NCBI GenBank assembly: GCA_003008705.1
Contig: PDUO01000004.1
Span: 1,302,001-1,366,000 of the forward strand
Direction of reading: 5' to 3'
DNA from: Pezicula radicicola
Taxonomy: Eukaryota > Ascomycota > Leotiomycetes > Helotiales > Dermateaceae
DNA length: 64,000 bases
Shown here piece by piece: positions 11,550 to 22,207 of this stretch. The notes under the pieces are model-generated. The model was not told where the DNA came from. It did no database searches and saw nothing but the letters and a program-made list of their open reading frames with translations. How positions within the stretch are numbered: the first letter of the stretch is position 1; each line of letters opens with the position of its first letter. The position numbers and the translations under genes were made by a program.

Positions 11550-12718
11550 TATTGATTGCGGGATTGAACAGGAGTTAGAAGATTGATTGAATTGGATGAG
11601 TTGGAGTAAACTGAGATTCTCTTTGGATGTGAGAGGAAAGAGAGGATGTCAGAATCACGAAAGATGAGGTTGAAAATGAGGAGACATGGGATTGTTTCCC
11701 TTGGGTGACATCAGCCAATCATAATGGGAAAAGCATGCCACCTCCTCCTCCTCCCCTTCCCTTTCCCCTTCCCCTTCTGCCTTCCAAAGTCCCTCACAAC
11801 GATGACGTCGCGTCCCCTCTCGCTCTTTCGAGACGCATTTCTGTCATGTGCGGGGGTAGGGCGGAGCTTTGCTTGTTCGAGCTTCGAGCTTTCCTCGTAC
11901 GCCACGCACGCCACAGATTCCTTGTGAAGAAAATCCAGCCTTTAAAAGCAGCACTCGAGATACTTAAGTACCTTTTATTTCTGAGTTGCTGTGCAAAGGT
12001 ACGAGTATTTTTACGAATTGGTTTATCAGATCATCTTCATTGGGGCAACTGAGTTACCCAAGTCAACTAAGCTACTCAAATCAAGTGGGTTGCCCAGATC
12101 AAGTGAGTTGACCAAATCATCTGAATCGACATCCATTCAAAATGATCTTTTTATAAACCAATTTGTACTGTACTGTAGGTCATTCTGTTACTGGTTATTA
12201 GCACAATGTGAATTGAAGACATATTTATATGCAACAGTAGTGTTTCTAGAAGTTTCAAGATTGCAGTACTCCATGCTCAAAGCTAACTTCCAAGACTCTC
12301 GACAGCAAAAACTACTTTTGATTCAATGCCTTTTACGATGGAGCTTTCTCAAACAACAAAAATCAAATTCCCTCAATACAGCGCACCGGTACTCGCCCCC
12401 TGAGCAAGAAAGTCGCATTTGGTCCTGCCGCTTGTTTTACCAGTCTAGAGCGCGTCATAGCAAGCTAGCAGAAGCCTGTGGAGATTCGCGGTCGTGATAC
12501 GTCCCGTTTGGCCTCAAATATTGATTCTGCTGTAATACATAGGCTTAACGAATCAATATTAAAACATACTATTTAGCAGAGAGTTTCAGACTACCATCAC
12601 CAGCTGCCAGTGCCCAAACTACATCGCAAAGGTTGCTTTCCCTAGGGAAGCCTTCGAGCACATCTCCCGCTGTGGAGCTCTGTTCGCGATGCAGTTGGAC
12701 CCCTGTATTTCTTGAGCA
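11550..12718. other. Intergenic with an 18-bp minisatellite
   Basis: Contains pyrimidine-rich sequence at 11740-11790 (runs of CCTCCTCC/CCCTTCCC) near the small membrane-protein promoter, and the minisatellite at 12051-12122 listed separately. Plus-strand ORFs here have no protein character beyond translation of the repeat. Confidence 0.55.
12051..12122. repeat. 18-bp minisatellite locus 1
   Basis: Four consecutive imperfect 18-bp units (12051, 12069, 12087, 12105). Read on the minus strand they fit the consensus ACTTGAYTTGAGTAACTC, which recurs at about 17606, 24227, 24447 and 26583. Confidence 0.8.
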
Positions 12719-14244
12719 ATGTCTATCCTCCATTCCAAAAATCGACGACCAGAACCCCTCCAACCTGCCGATTACGACCACGAGATCAGCCTCGTCGATT
12801 CATCGAATGCAGAACCCGAGGAGCAAACAGGAAGTCAGTCCGAGGGGGAGAACCGCGCTGAGTCGCCAGGCGTAGCTTCTGATTCCTCATCAAGACGGTA
12901 TAGCGATGTGCCCCTACGAGGAGGCCCTCGTACGCATGGCAGCCTTCGAAAAAAATTAACGCAGAAGAAGTTTGCAAAGTATCAAGACAGCCATCTGGAG
13001 GATCCCGCATATAATGACGATGCAGACGGTGGAGACGCTCACCAGGGGGAGAGGACGTTTCCTTCTGATGAGGCCCAGGCATCTAGCTCCGATGGGTAAG
13101 CCAAGCTCTTCCACACTTGTTTGAATTACTGGAACTAAGTGTGTGACTTAGGGCCGATGAAGATCGCGGTCGCAAGAAGAAGCCAGAACCTGAATCAGCA
13201 ATAGACATACTCTTCGAAAATCAACGAGGACTTTTTCTTTGCGGCATGCCATTGTTCTCCTCGAAAGCACTCGGAAACTTAGACCCAGCACCCTGGACAA
13301 CCATCTACAAGAATAAATCCTTCACAGATATCCATACCCACCAGGTTCCCGATCCAAGCTGGGAATGGCAATGGAAGGAGTGGAGGGTCAACCATGACAG
13401 TTGTGGAGAGGAAGATGATGACGGATGGGAATACAGCTTTGCGTTTTCCGACAAGTTCAGTTGGCATCGTAAGACATGGTGGAATAGCTGTGTGCGGAGA
13501 AGGGCCTGGACAAGGAAGAGAGTTAAAAAATCAGAGTTCCATAACGTGCATGAGTCGCACATGCTCACCGAGGACTATTTCACAATCCACTCGGCGCTAG
13601 TTCGCAGCCATTCGCCAGGATCCTCATCTGCTGCCGGTAAAGGGAAATCAATTGCCCAACAAGAAATAGAGGTTGAGGCCGAAAGGGAGGATATTAGGGA
13701 CATTGGGGCTCTTTTGAAGGTCCTACGATTTTCAAGGATCGATCGTGAGAAAATGGAAGCGGTGGAGAATTTTATCACGCATGGTGGCGACGAACTATAC
13801 TACTTGAAAACGCACATGCACGAGATAATGAAGCTTTTTATTTTCCAGGCATCGCGACGGCTTCTATTAGCTCACCTCATCAAAATGCTCAACGAGGCTG
13901 CAACCAAGGCAGAAGATGGCATTGAGTCAGCTTCAGGAGAAGAAGAAAAGCAGAAAAAGGAGCGGAGATTGAAAGATCTGGAGCAAGCAGTCAAAGCCGC
14001 GGATGACGAAGTCAAGCGGCTGGAATTCTGGAGTGACATCAAGAGTATGGCTGAGAAAGGTCAGACGCAGGGTGCCATGGATGGCGAACAAGGCTGGGAT
14101 GAAAGTTGGAGAGGAATTGATGCTAGTGGACCGAGAGATGTTGACAATGACCTGCCGGGAATCGACACTCGTGATGGTCCTCACGAGCGGGATGGAGATA
14201 CCATCCCTCCTAATGGGAAAGGGAAGGAAAAGGCCACGGAGTAA
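12719..14244 (+). CDS. Dysferlin-domain protein, Spo73/Mug65-like
   Basis: Two exons (12719-13095 and 13152-14244; intron of 56 nt, donor GTAAGC) give 489 aa. The N-terminal 135 residues are acidic and Ser-rich and look disordered. The core at about residues 140-270 is a peroxin/dysferlin-type domain: ILFENQRGLFLCGMPLFSS, a DysFN-like stretch with PDPSWEWQWKEWRVNHD and DDGWEYSFAF, and a DysFC-like stretch (WWNSCVRRRAWTRKRVKK). This matches the fungal family that includes yeast Spo73 and fission-yeast Mug65, proteins of spore-membrane formation. The C-terminal part is long and charged, with coiled-coil potential (EEEKQKKERRLKDLEQAVKAADDEVKRLEFW). Involvement in sexual development is inferred from the family. 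Confidence 0.82.
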
Positions 14245-15987
14245 TATTTATACCATTGCGTATGGCGTTAGAATTTAGCGGCATTGGGGGCGTTTGTGGC
14301 AGAGAAAAAGTTTCAAACTCTGCTGCGGGTGTCATTGCTACCTTTACTTGAGTCTTAGCAAGAATAAAATGTTCATGATCACAACACGAGTCCTCCTGCT
14401 CTATTGACAACAATGGACAGCCACAACTTGCGTTATGAAATACTCAAAGCATGTCAGTTCCAATATTCAGCAGGTATTAAGTAAGGATCAAAGACAACCC
14501 CTTTTCTCATCGCTAGCAAATAAGCGAGGGCCAATCCCCTTCCACTAGAAGTGGCTCTAAAAAGTCCAAAAAAGGAGCCTCGACCAACATAGCTCCAAAA
14601 AAGAAAAGAAATTTAAACTCAAGAAAATAGAACCAAAAACAGCAAAACTTCAAAGTGGTTAGAGTAAGCATCTAACACAATCTCCGAAGAAACCACTCAT
14701 CAACTTAGGCCGATGAGGATTTTTTAACAGTAAAGAACACTTCTATGCATGGGACACTTTATAACTTAACACAGGTCATACCATAGGTTAAAGTTTGAGT
14801 GTTGGGTTGAACTCGAGTGTGACTTACCACTCGACCATACTGGTGTTCTTTAGTGTTTGTGGATGGGAAGGTCTTGTTTGGATTCTTAAAGGGTTTTAGC
14901 GAGGGGTTGTAGGTGAGGTTTGGGGTTGTTTTATTTTTCTGGAAACTTTGGATTGGGGCTGTTTTTACTTGGATTTGGTCTTAGAGTTTTCTGATTATTT
15001 TATTTACTGTCTATCTTATGTATTTATAGCTCCCTGCTGTATGGAAAATCATGGAAGGGTGAAGCCTAGTCTATATGATTTTCTCTGGGTGTAAAGTATC
15101 GGGTTTACTATTTACTTACATGGGATCTTTATACATAAAAGTCGACTTTTTTTAGAGTACTTAGCCCAATCGCTTCAAACTAAACTCATCTAAATTTCAA
15201 CTTCAATTCCCAAACCTCCGAACTTCCAACTTCACAATAACCTCACAACAACCTCAAAACAACAACTTCACCCTCACTCAAGGGCACTTCCAAAAAGCAC
15301 TCACCCTTCGATCTCTGGGGCAGCTACCTTCTAATATTCCACTTCTGAAGATCGAATACCCTCACTTCTTTAACATCAGAAACATTCTCTCCCATCCCTC
15401 ATCTCGGCATCGCTTATGACTCGATAAGAAACTCACCTTCAACCACCACGGCGGCCCTTCCTCCGAGAACATCACTACAAAAACAAACCCCTGCTGAAAG
15501 CTAAAACTTAAAGAAGCCTCCAAGGAAGGAAGTCAGGACTTGAATAAAAGATCGTAGGTTGCATTACTGAACAACTCTTGATCAACTATTGACTTTGTGT
15601 TATCCTCGCAGGAACTTTTTCCTACAAGCCAAAGTAAATCAAATACCCACACCTTTTCAACATCTGAAGGAATTCCCCCCCATATTCAATCTCCTTGCCA
15701 CAAACGACTCGGTAACGCGTTCGCCTTCAACCACAACGCGGCCCTTCCAACAAGACGCATCAAGGATAAGCTGTTACAAAAACTCAAAGACATACAATCA
15801 ACATCCAAAGCAAAAACCTATTCCCAAAGCAAAAACGTAAGATTACAAAATCCCCCAAGGAGAAAAGCCAGGACTTAAATAAAAAGAACGTAAGTTCTTT
15901 TCATAAGAAGTTCTTAAATCATGCACTAATTTTATAGTAGGTAACCGACAACAAACCTCATCAAACAAAGGTCAAGCAAAAGTCAAA
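14245..15987. other. Gene-free AT-rich stretch with a diverged duplication; left edge of the accessory island
   Basis: No gene is supported over 1.7 kb. Two related segments occur (about 15417-15556 and 15705-15890). They share a GACTCGRTAA word, a CTTCAACCAC-x-ACG block before GCGGCCCTTCC and a CCAAGGA...CAGGACTT...AATAAAA end. A good intron with GTAAGT donor and TTTATAG acceptor (15890-15937, branch CACTAAT) sits just before the start codon at 15988. The right part is therefore probably the 5' UTR of that gene. Confidence 0.55.
15890..15937 (+). other. Probable 5'-UTR intron of the orphan coiled-coil gene
   Basis: GTAAGT donor at 15890, CACTAAT branch site at about 15924, TTTATAG acceptor ending 15937; 48 nt. 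It lies 50 nt upstream of the start codon at 15988. No upstream coding frame joins to it. Confidence 0.5.
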
Positions 15988-16990
15988 ATGGGTGCCGACG
16001 ATCTTCTCACGCAATTCAAGAAGGAGATTCGGGAGGAGATTCGTCAAGAGTTTGAGCAGAGTACACAGAAGGAAAGAGAAAGATATCGACAGGTGATCAA
16101 AAATGAACTATCTGTCGAAGCCTCGCAACTACTTGAGAGTGAAAAACAGGCATTACGTCGCGAAAGGGAATTAACAATAGTCGAAAGAAAGTTATCAGAA
16201 AAATTTCGATTAGAGCTAGACAAGACCAGAATTTCGTTGGATCATAGAGCGGTTAATGAGAAGAAAAAGATGAAAGAGGTAGAAGAGAGCATGCTCTTTA
16301 CAGCAAAACGCCTTGACGAAAACTGGCTTCAGAGAGCGGAACATTCCAAGAGGATGGGATTCAGAGTTGGAAATGATGGACAGGATGAGATGTATGAGCG
16401 TGCTGGTATCAGCTCAGTCACTCGTAATTACATCCCGATTGCGAAGGAAATTTTACGACGAGCGGATCCGGAGAACGATCAAATCAAAAAGTGCTTTGCT
16501 CCTCATCCATAACCCTACATGGAATTTCAAGGCCAAACTTACGGACAAAACGCAGCATATTCACTCCTTCTCAAGCAACTGTCTCATAGCCAAAGTTATT
16601 TAAGTGTAAGGTCCACGACGAACCAATACAAACGCAGTGATCTCGCTAACGAAACTACAGTTCGCGGATGCAGTTACACTCTGTCAAGACATGGACTTGC
16701 AAAGTAGAAGAGAGGTATTCCGCTGTATTGTACTCCACCCATTCTACATTGCCTCGGAAACAGCAGCTCGTGAAAAGGTCAAGAAAGAACTAGTCAAATT
16801 CTTCGACCGATTGTTCACAGACCATGTCGGAAGACTATTGGAGGAAATTGTATACTTCGAGCGAGGAGCTTTAAGTCTCGGTGGAGACCATCTGTTGGGA
16901 GCGAAACAAGGAGCCAAGTTCAAACACACGGACCGAAAGCTTCTTGGTCATAACTTAGACTGTTGGGAGCGGATTACAGGGGCCGATTAA
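15988..16990 (+). pseudogene. Orphan coiled-coil gene with an in-frame TAA (or an intron spanning it)
   Basis: The first 174 codons give a highly charged coiled-coil protein (FKKEIREEIRQEFEQSTQKE, many heptads to about residue 110), then TAA at 16510-16512. The same frame continues for 31 codons (MEFQGQTYGQNAAYSLLLKQ from 16519), reaches a good donor at 16606 (GTAAGG), is spliced over a 55-nt intron (branch GCTAAC, acceptor at 16660) and runs to a stop at 16990 (RREVFRCIVLHPFYIASE and ending NLDCWERITGAD). Two readings fit: a nonsense change (CAA to TAA, a C-to-T change in CpA context), or a 108-nt intron at 16424-16531 (donor GTAATT, acceptor CAAG) that keeps frame and removes the stop. The residues inside that putative intron look like protein, which favours the nonsense reading. 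I do not recognise the family. Confidence 0.55.
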
Positions 16991-18055
16991 CTCCACTGAA
17001 TTCTCCAACACACTGGTCTCTTCTTCGATCCAGAAGAAACCCTTAACACTGGAAGAAGACAAAAGGGAAACATCTAAGTGCATCAAATTCGGCGGAGAGG
17101 ATAATACATACTACAGAGATAGACAATAAAGTCATCATACATACAAATTCGCTCTGCAAGCAAGCCGAAATCCCACAAAACACAGCTACACCAAATCCCA
17201 GTCTCAGTCCCAGTCCCTCCTGCACTAACATCTATTACAATCTCCAACATAAATTCAAACCCTTAAAATACAAAATCACAACATCACAACACCACCTATA
17301 ATAAATATCACTGGCAGCGACAGTCACTCGTCACTTATGCTTCTATTATCCACAACACCAATGACACATATAACCACACAATATCTTCCTTTCTAAAATG
17401 CTGAAGTTAATTTTACAAGTGATTAAGAGGTCTGTATTGAATCTACTGTTTGCTGTCTACGTTGTCGGGGCGCTTATCCCCCATTATAGAAAATAAGCGA
17501 GGTTCAATGTCTTGGTGTTTTTGGTCCCAAAGTATAATAGAACTCGGACAAAAATTTATAGAAACCAAAATATCTTCCGTGAACTTAGAGCCAGGTACAT
17601 GACTTACTTGACTTCAATATCTGACTTGACATAAGTAACTCTCTCGACTTAGGTAACTCTTGGACTTGAGTAACACAGCAGACATAGTTGACCTAAGCTA
17701 TTCTTGCGTGACAGCACATTGCACTTGACTAAAGCTTATCCAATAAAAGTGCAATCAGGATAGTCAAATGATGATAAAGTAACATTGCTGGATTCCTCTA
17801 ATATTAATACCGTCTTGTTCATCTCCCATTTCCTCTATGCTAGAGGCCAAGTTCCATCTCCCGTGCCAGTTGCCAATTTCAAAGCGGACCGACTAGCTCA
17901 TCCTCTAATGTCAATCTTCCTAATTGTTGAACAGGGTTCATATCTCCAATAGCCAATGCTAAAAAAAAAGCTGCAATGCCTTTTGAAAAGCAACCTCCAC
18001 GAAGAAATGTTCTCCCAACCACAAAGGTGCTGATAGTAACCATTCTGCAGGCCTC
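16991..18055. other. Gene-free stretch with minisatellite locus 2
   Basis: About 1.06 kb between the orphan coiled-coil gene and F-box gene 1 (convergent). It is AT-rich and its short ORFs lack support. It contains the 18-bp repeats at 17606-17695. Confidence 0.55.
17606..17695. repeat. 18-bp minisatellite locus 2
   Basis: Five consecutive 18-bp units (17606, 17624, 17642, 17660, 17678), for example ACTTGACATAAGTAACTC. They are imperfect but keep phase, and match the family consensus ACTTGAYTTGAGTAACTC on the plus strand. Confidence 0.8.
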
Positions 18056-19252
18056 TCAAATCCCCAATTCAGCAAATATGTCCTCCCACTGGCTATACAT
18101 ACGAGTGATAGTTCCATCACGAACACACATAGCTTCGATCTCTTTCTTCTCTTCCTTGCTAGGTCTCTCGACCAGAACCGGAGCTGGACAGCTTTGTTTG
18201 ATGCAGGGGTCCCAAAAATGACATCTGCCACCACCGCATGGCTCTGTAGCCTTTTGATTTTGTGGAAAGTCGATAAGAAATTCGTCCTCGTCACTATCCG
18301 AAAAGTGTACCCGCCGCGCGTTGCCCTTTCTGAATGAATTAGGCTGCACATCGTAACTAAAAGTACTTCCCTTCAAAGTGTTTGTGCCAGGAACGTTGAG
18401 TAATCCAACAGACTCCCAAAGCTTCGAGTTTCTACGAATCATCATGTAATTGAAGACTTCTCTTACCATCTCATGATGAACCAAGAGCTCCCGTGCACGA
18501 CATCTCCGACAGGAGTCCCAATAGTATTCCATATCTTCTTTCCCAGCACGGAAAAAGATGCCCATTTTTCCATACAGGTCGACCTCGAGGGGAAAGGTGA
18601 AGTATGCAGTCTGTGGCTTGTATTTGAGGCAGCAATAGCAAAACTTGAGGCCTTTGAAGAGCGTCTTCTCGTCTGCAATAAGCTCACCAAGACTAGGTAA
18701 CCACTCGATACTGTCATCGCTAAGCGAGCCATAGTCGTCCCACCACCAGTTGATCATGAATGTACCGCACGTGGAAACCCTCATGTTCAGGGCGAAAGGG
18801 TACTTTTTGATCTCGTAGACCCCTTTGCCATCTCTGTACTCGTCCATGACCATGTGGAAGTGCTCATAGAAGTGGCGAGACGTGAGGCCCAGACATACCT
18901 GTGAGACGGGATCAAGGTGGTGCATGATTTCCAGATGGAGCTCGCATGGGAGAAGGTGGAGGCCTGCCAGTGGTGTCCATGCCTCTTCGATGGCGGAGCT
19001 ACAGTACCGAAAGATGTGGATTAGCAGGGTGTTCAGTGAGAGCCATGGAGTTCAGGATAGGGTGTACAGTGCACAGTGCACAGTCCATAGGGTACCACGG
19101 GAAAGGTTGGAGGCATGTCAGGGCGGACGTGACTCACTTGGTGGTGCCTGGAAAGTGTGGGGCGGTGGACGGGAGAGCCTTTGGAATTGCCGGGTGGTCG
19201 AGGCTGCAGGCGATGACGACGGGTGCCTTACCGAAGCCTGAAAAGATGCCAT
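18056..19252 (-). CDS. F-box protein 1
   Basis: Two exons (19252-19138 and 18963-18056) give about 340 aa. The intron is 174 nt with a GTGAGT donor and GGCAG acceptor. Splicing joins a Ser/Pro-rich leader to SLHLLPCELHLEIMHHLD and CLGLTSRHFY, an F-box-like module (LP-x-E-L-x-x-E-I-x-x-x-L-D) at about residues 39-70. A cysteine-rich segment follows (KFCYCCLKYKPQTAYF; CRRCRARELL), as often seen in fungal F-box proteins of this type, then an acidic patch (FSDSDEDEFLIDF) and a second Cys cluster (CGGGRCHFWDPCIKQSC). It is probably a substrate adaptor of an SCF ubiquitin ligase, with substrate unknown. The intron contains a short tandem of GTGCACA words (about 19060-19085). The first exon is a weaker call than the second. 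Confidence 0.72.
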
Positions 19253-21351
19253 TGTTTGGTTGTTCTAGTGCTGCTATCTTCTGCGACTGCTGGCGGTTTG
19301 GATCGTTCTCATCTATTGGTTTGGAAGTCAGCGAATAAATGTATCTCCCACGGAAAGAATGAAGTGCATGTCCAGCGATGCGCTATTGTTGGCAGAGCCC
19401 TCTCATAGTTTATCTCCTGGTTAGAAAGCTTACCATTATATATAACTCCCGATGACTTTTTGACGTAGTCTGAGAATCCCATGTTTATTTTCTCAGCCTG
19501 AAGAGTGGTGGAGTACAGTAAACGTGCTAATGTTTTGATGTACGTCCGACGAGCGAGTGTATCGTTGGTAAGAATAGAGTAACACTGATGATATAGCGAC
19601 TGTTGGCTAACCTGAAAGCGTGATGGTCGTTGGAAAGAGACAGTTCGAGGTCGAAACCCATTTAGACGTACACAGACCAAAGACTTGGGGCAGGAAGGAC
19701 TTTAAATTAGGAAGGAACACTTCGACTTGGAGGCCGCAGCTGGAGGCCGAAGCGGGAGGAATTTTCACTTTGCGCTGGATTGACGAATTGATGCGCACAA
19801 GGCAAGCACGGCAAGGCAATCAAATGCCTCGTGAGTCAGTGAAGTATAGATTTTGCTGCTCACAGAAAAGATGTTCAAAAAAGATATGATAGCTCCACCA
19901 ACCAGTCTGAAGATCATGTTCGCAATTGGGCCTCCTTACCACTGATATTAACACATAATCTACAGAGAATTGAGTTCTCTTATAACTGCACTTTGAAAAC
20001 TTGTCGAGGCCTAGAAATGACTAGATGTTGAATGGTGCCCCACTAATACCTGAGAAAGGTCCTAGGTTACACAAGCCACTAATTCTCTCGTCATTACTAG
20101 TATTTTGGGTTCTCTACCCACCCTTTATTTTCACATATCCTCAGGAAGGAAATTGTTGACTTTCGTATTGTATTCTCTACTAATTGGGTTCTACTAACCT
20201 GTTGTATGTTGCAAGCAGACCAAAAAATTATGAGAAACTCTGTGTAAGCATGCATCTATACATTTCTTGCTTTACTTTTAATCCCAAAACTTTGAATCTC
20301 TTTCGTGATTTAATGAGATAGTAAATAAAAGCAAGTAAGTTTATGTAGTAGGCCTCCAGATGATGTAAGTGCTCCCGACATTCCTCCCCTTTTTAAGCGA
20401 GATAAGGCGACGCAGGTTACCTATCCGCTTGCTTTTCCTTCCAAATCTGTCCTTTTCGAAACAAAATGAATGCAACTCTACGATTCAAGAGATCTGGCAT
20501 TGTGTTTTTCAGGGTTGGTAATTTTGAGGTGCATATCTTTGTTTCAAGCAAAACATTGTGAAGTGTTTTACGCCTGGTGGTTGCCTATTTGGTAGTTTAA
20601 ACTGCAACTTCTTACCTCCTGCACCTTCAGTTGATTAACTTTAGAAAATGAAGGAGTATCTAGTTGAACAGTGAACAATAAAATTGCTGTCATCAAAACC
20701 ACAGTTGGTACGATATGTGCTGTTGCCGAAGAGTTTTTAATTGCACGGCCAACAATAGTTTTGGTGTCTGTTAAGTCGTTGTTGCTATGACACATGCTAT
20801 TGCTGAATTGCCAATGTACTTTGCAAATTATTATTTCACAGTCGTTCATTTCATTCAGGCAATTTTTGCAAATCAAAAACTGACTTACTGACTACTCTAG
20901 GTCTTTTACGGCGGAAAATAGGATTGGTGTCAGTTAATTCGTTGCTGCCACGACACGCGCTGTTGTCGAAGAGGTTTATAGATAATCAGTAACATTTACA
21001 CATCAAAGAATTACTAGTTGTACAATAAATAGTAGTAATAGTAGTGTTGCCTAAGTTGTTATTGCAACGACACGAACTATTACCAAAGTAGTTTACAGAT
21101 TATTCATTTCACAGCCGTTCATTTTATTTATGGAAGGTTGACAAACCAAAGACAGACTTACTACTCCAGGGCTTTTACAGCGGATTATAGTTCTGGTGTT
21201 AGTTAATTCGTTGCTGCCACGATACGCGCTGTTGTCGAAGAGATTTAAAAAGGATTTATTTCATTATCTTAGACAGAAGTCCCTCCGTAAACTTGGTGTA
21301 GCTTCTATCCACTGGTACGACGTTTCTCATGGTTTCCCCCCAAAAAGGTCT
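19253..21351. other. AT-rich gene-free stretch, 3' flank of orphan copy A
   Basis: About 2.1 kb without a supported gene. The minus-strand ORF at 19309-19680 begins, from an internal Met, MGFSDYVKKSSGVIYN, which looks protein-like, but it has no partner exons I can justify. The right third (20560-21255) is a decayed tandem repeat, listed separately. Confidence 0.5.
20560..21255. repeat. Decayed tandem repeat of about 130 bp on the 3' side of orphan copy A
   Basis: The block GTTAATTCGTTGCTGCCACG followed by A(C/T)ACGCGCTGTTGTCGAAGAG recurs almost intact at about 20933 and 21201. A more diverged copy lies between them (about 21055-21095, TTGTTATTGCAACGACACGAACTATTACC). Further degraded copies lie at about 20706-20738 and 20771-20805. 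Flanking words (GACTTACT-x-ACT, GCTTTTACRGCGG, CCGTTCATTT) repeat in the same order. Period is about 130 bp, with roughly four to five units. Confidence 0.75.
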
Positions 21352-22207
21352 CTACTTGTGCTCGTTGACTCGGGCCTTGAGCGCCGCGTTCTCTGCTCGA
21401 AGACCGGCGACCTGCTGCCGAAGAGCAGCGATCTGTATCGCCTGATGTTCTGCAGAACGGATAGCCTGAGGGGTTCGATTGGGGGTCTGAGGAAGGGTTG
21501 GTTGCCGAGTAGCGTTCTCGCGCCAAGAGCGTGCTTTCAGGGATGCCTCCGCTGCAATGACCTTCTTACTCTTGGGTGCTGGTTTCTCCGCAGGTGCTGG
21601 TGCCTTCACAGGTGCTGGTGGTGATGCCTGCTTCTTCATCCTTGGCTTTGGTACCGTAACGGGTTGGAAGTTTCGAAAAGCCTGCGACTCCCGGAACTCC
21701 TTGCGGGTTGGTCGGACCATCCTATAAAGGTTTAGGTTAGCAATTGAAGTAATTGAAATGAGAGATAAAGACATACGGTGTGGCTTCCATGGCGAAAGGA
21801 GGTAGACTAGGTCTTTGTGACTTCGAGTCTCGTGGCATATTTAGTGCTGCTCGTACTTCAGGGCGAACTCGACTCTCTTCTAGAGAGACGACTTGCCGGC
21901 CAAGGACCTGGGGTACAGGAACCTGTGACATGTTCTGCGATGCAGCTCCATGACGATTTTGACTCCTCTCCATTCTCTCTTGTAGACCGGCATTGTCCGT
22001 CTCAAAAGCTGGTGTTGGTGCCCTTGGGGTACTTGGCTGTCGCGGCTCCTCTTGGGGTGGTGGATTGCCCATAACATTTCCATCCTGATCAATCGGGTAG
22101 AAACACCCGTTGATCTCTTTGACCTCAAACTTCTTCTTACGATTCATGCGTTCTTCAAAAGTCAAATCTTCATCCTCCTCGCTTTGGTTTCTGCGGTGAT
22201 AAGACAT
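21352..22207 (-). CDS. Orphan family copy A: disordered protein with coiled-coil C-terminus
   Basis: Two exons (22207-21777 and 21721-21352) joined over a 55-nt intron (donor GTATGT, branch GCTAACC, acceptor TTATAG) give 266 aa. A Met at 22225 would add six residues. The N-terminus is charged (HRRNQSEEDEDLTFEERMNR), followed by a compact motif KKFEVKEINGCFYPIDQDGN-VMGN at about residues 28-51. The middle is Pro/Gln/Ser-rich and probably disordered. The C-terminus is Ala/Lys/Pro-rich (PPAPVKAPAPAEKPAPKSKK), then SLKARSWREN, then a leucine-heptad coil (IAALRQQVAGLRAENAALKA). I do not recognise the family. The same N-terminal motif, FAMEAT word, SWR word and terminal coil recur in copy B at 24633-25706. 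The gene stands between two decayed tandem arrays, and the first repeat unit of the upstream array abuts its start codon. Confidence 0.72.

Noticed and set aside
11991..12497. Plus-strand ORF with a six-residue repeat (LPKSTK, LLKSSG and so on)
   Set aside because: The repeat is only the translation of the 18-bp minisatellite; the rest is non-protein-like and the minisatellite occurs elsewhere out of any ORF.
19309..19680. Minus-strand ORF containing MGFSDYVKKSSGVIYN
   Set aside because: The short phrase looks protein-like, but the only in-frame splice would be an 18-nt intron, which is too short, and nothing downstream supports it.
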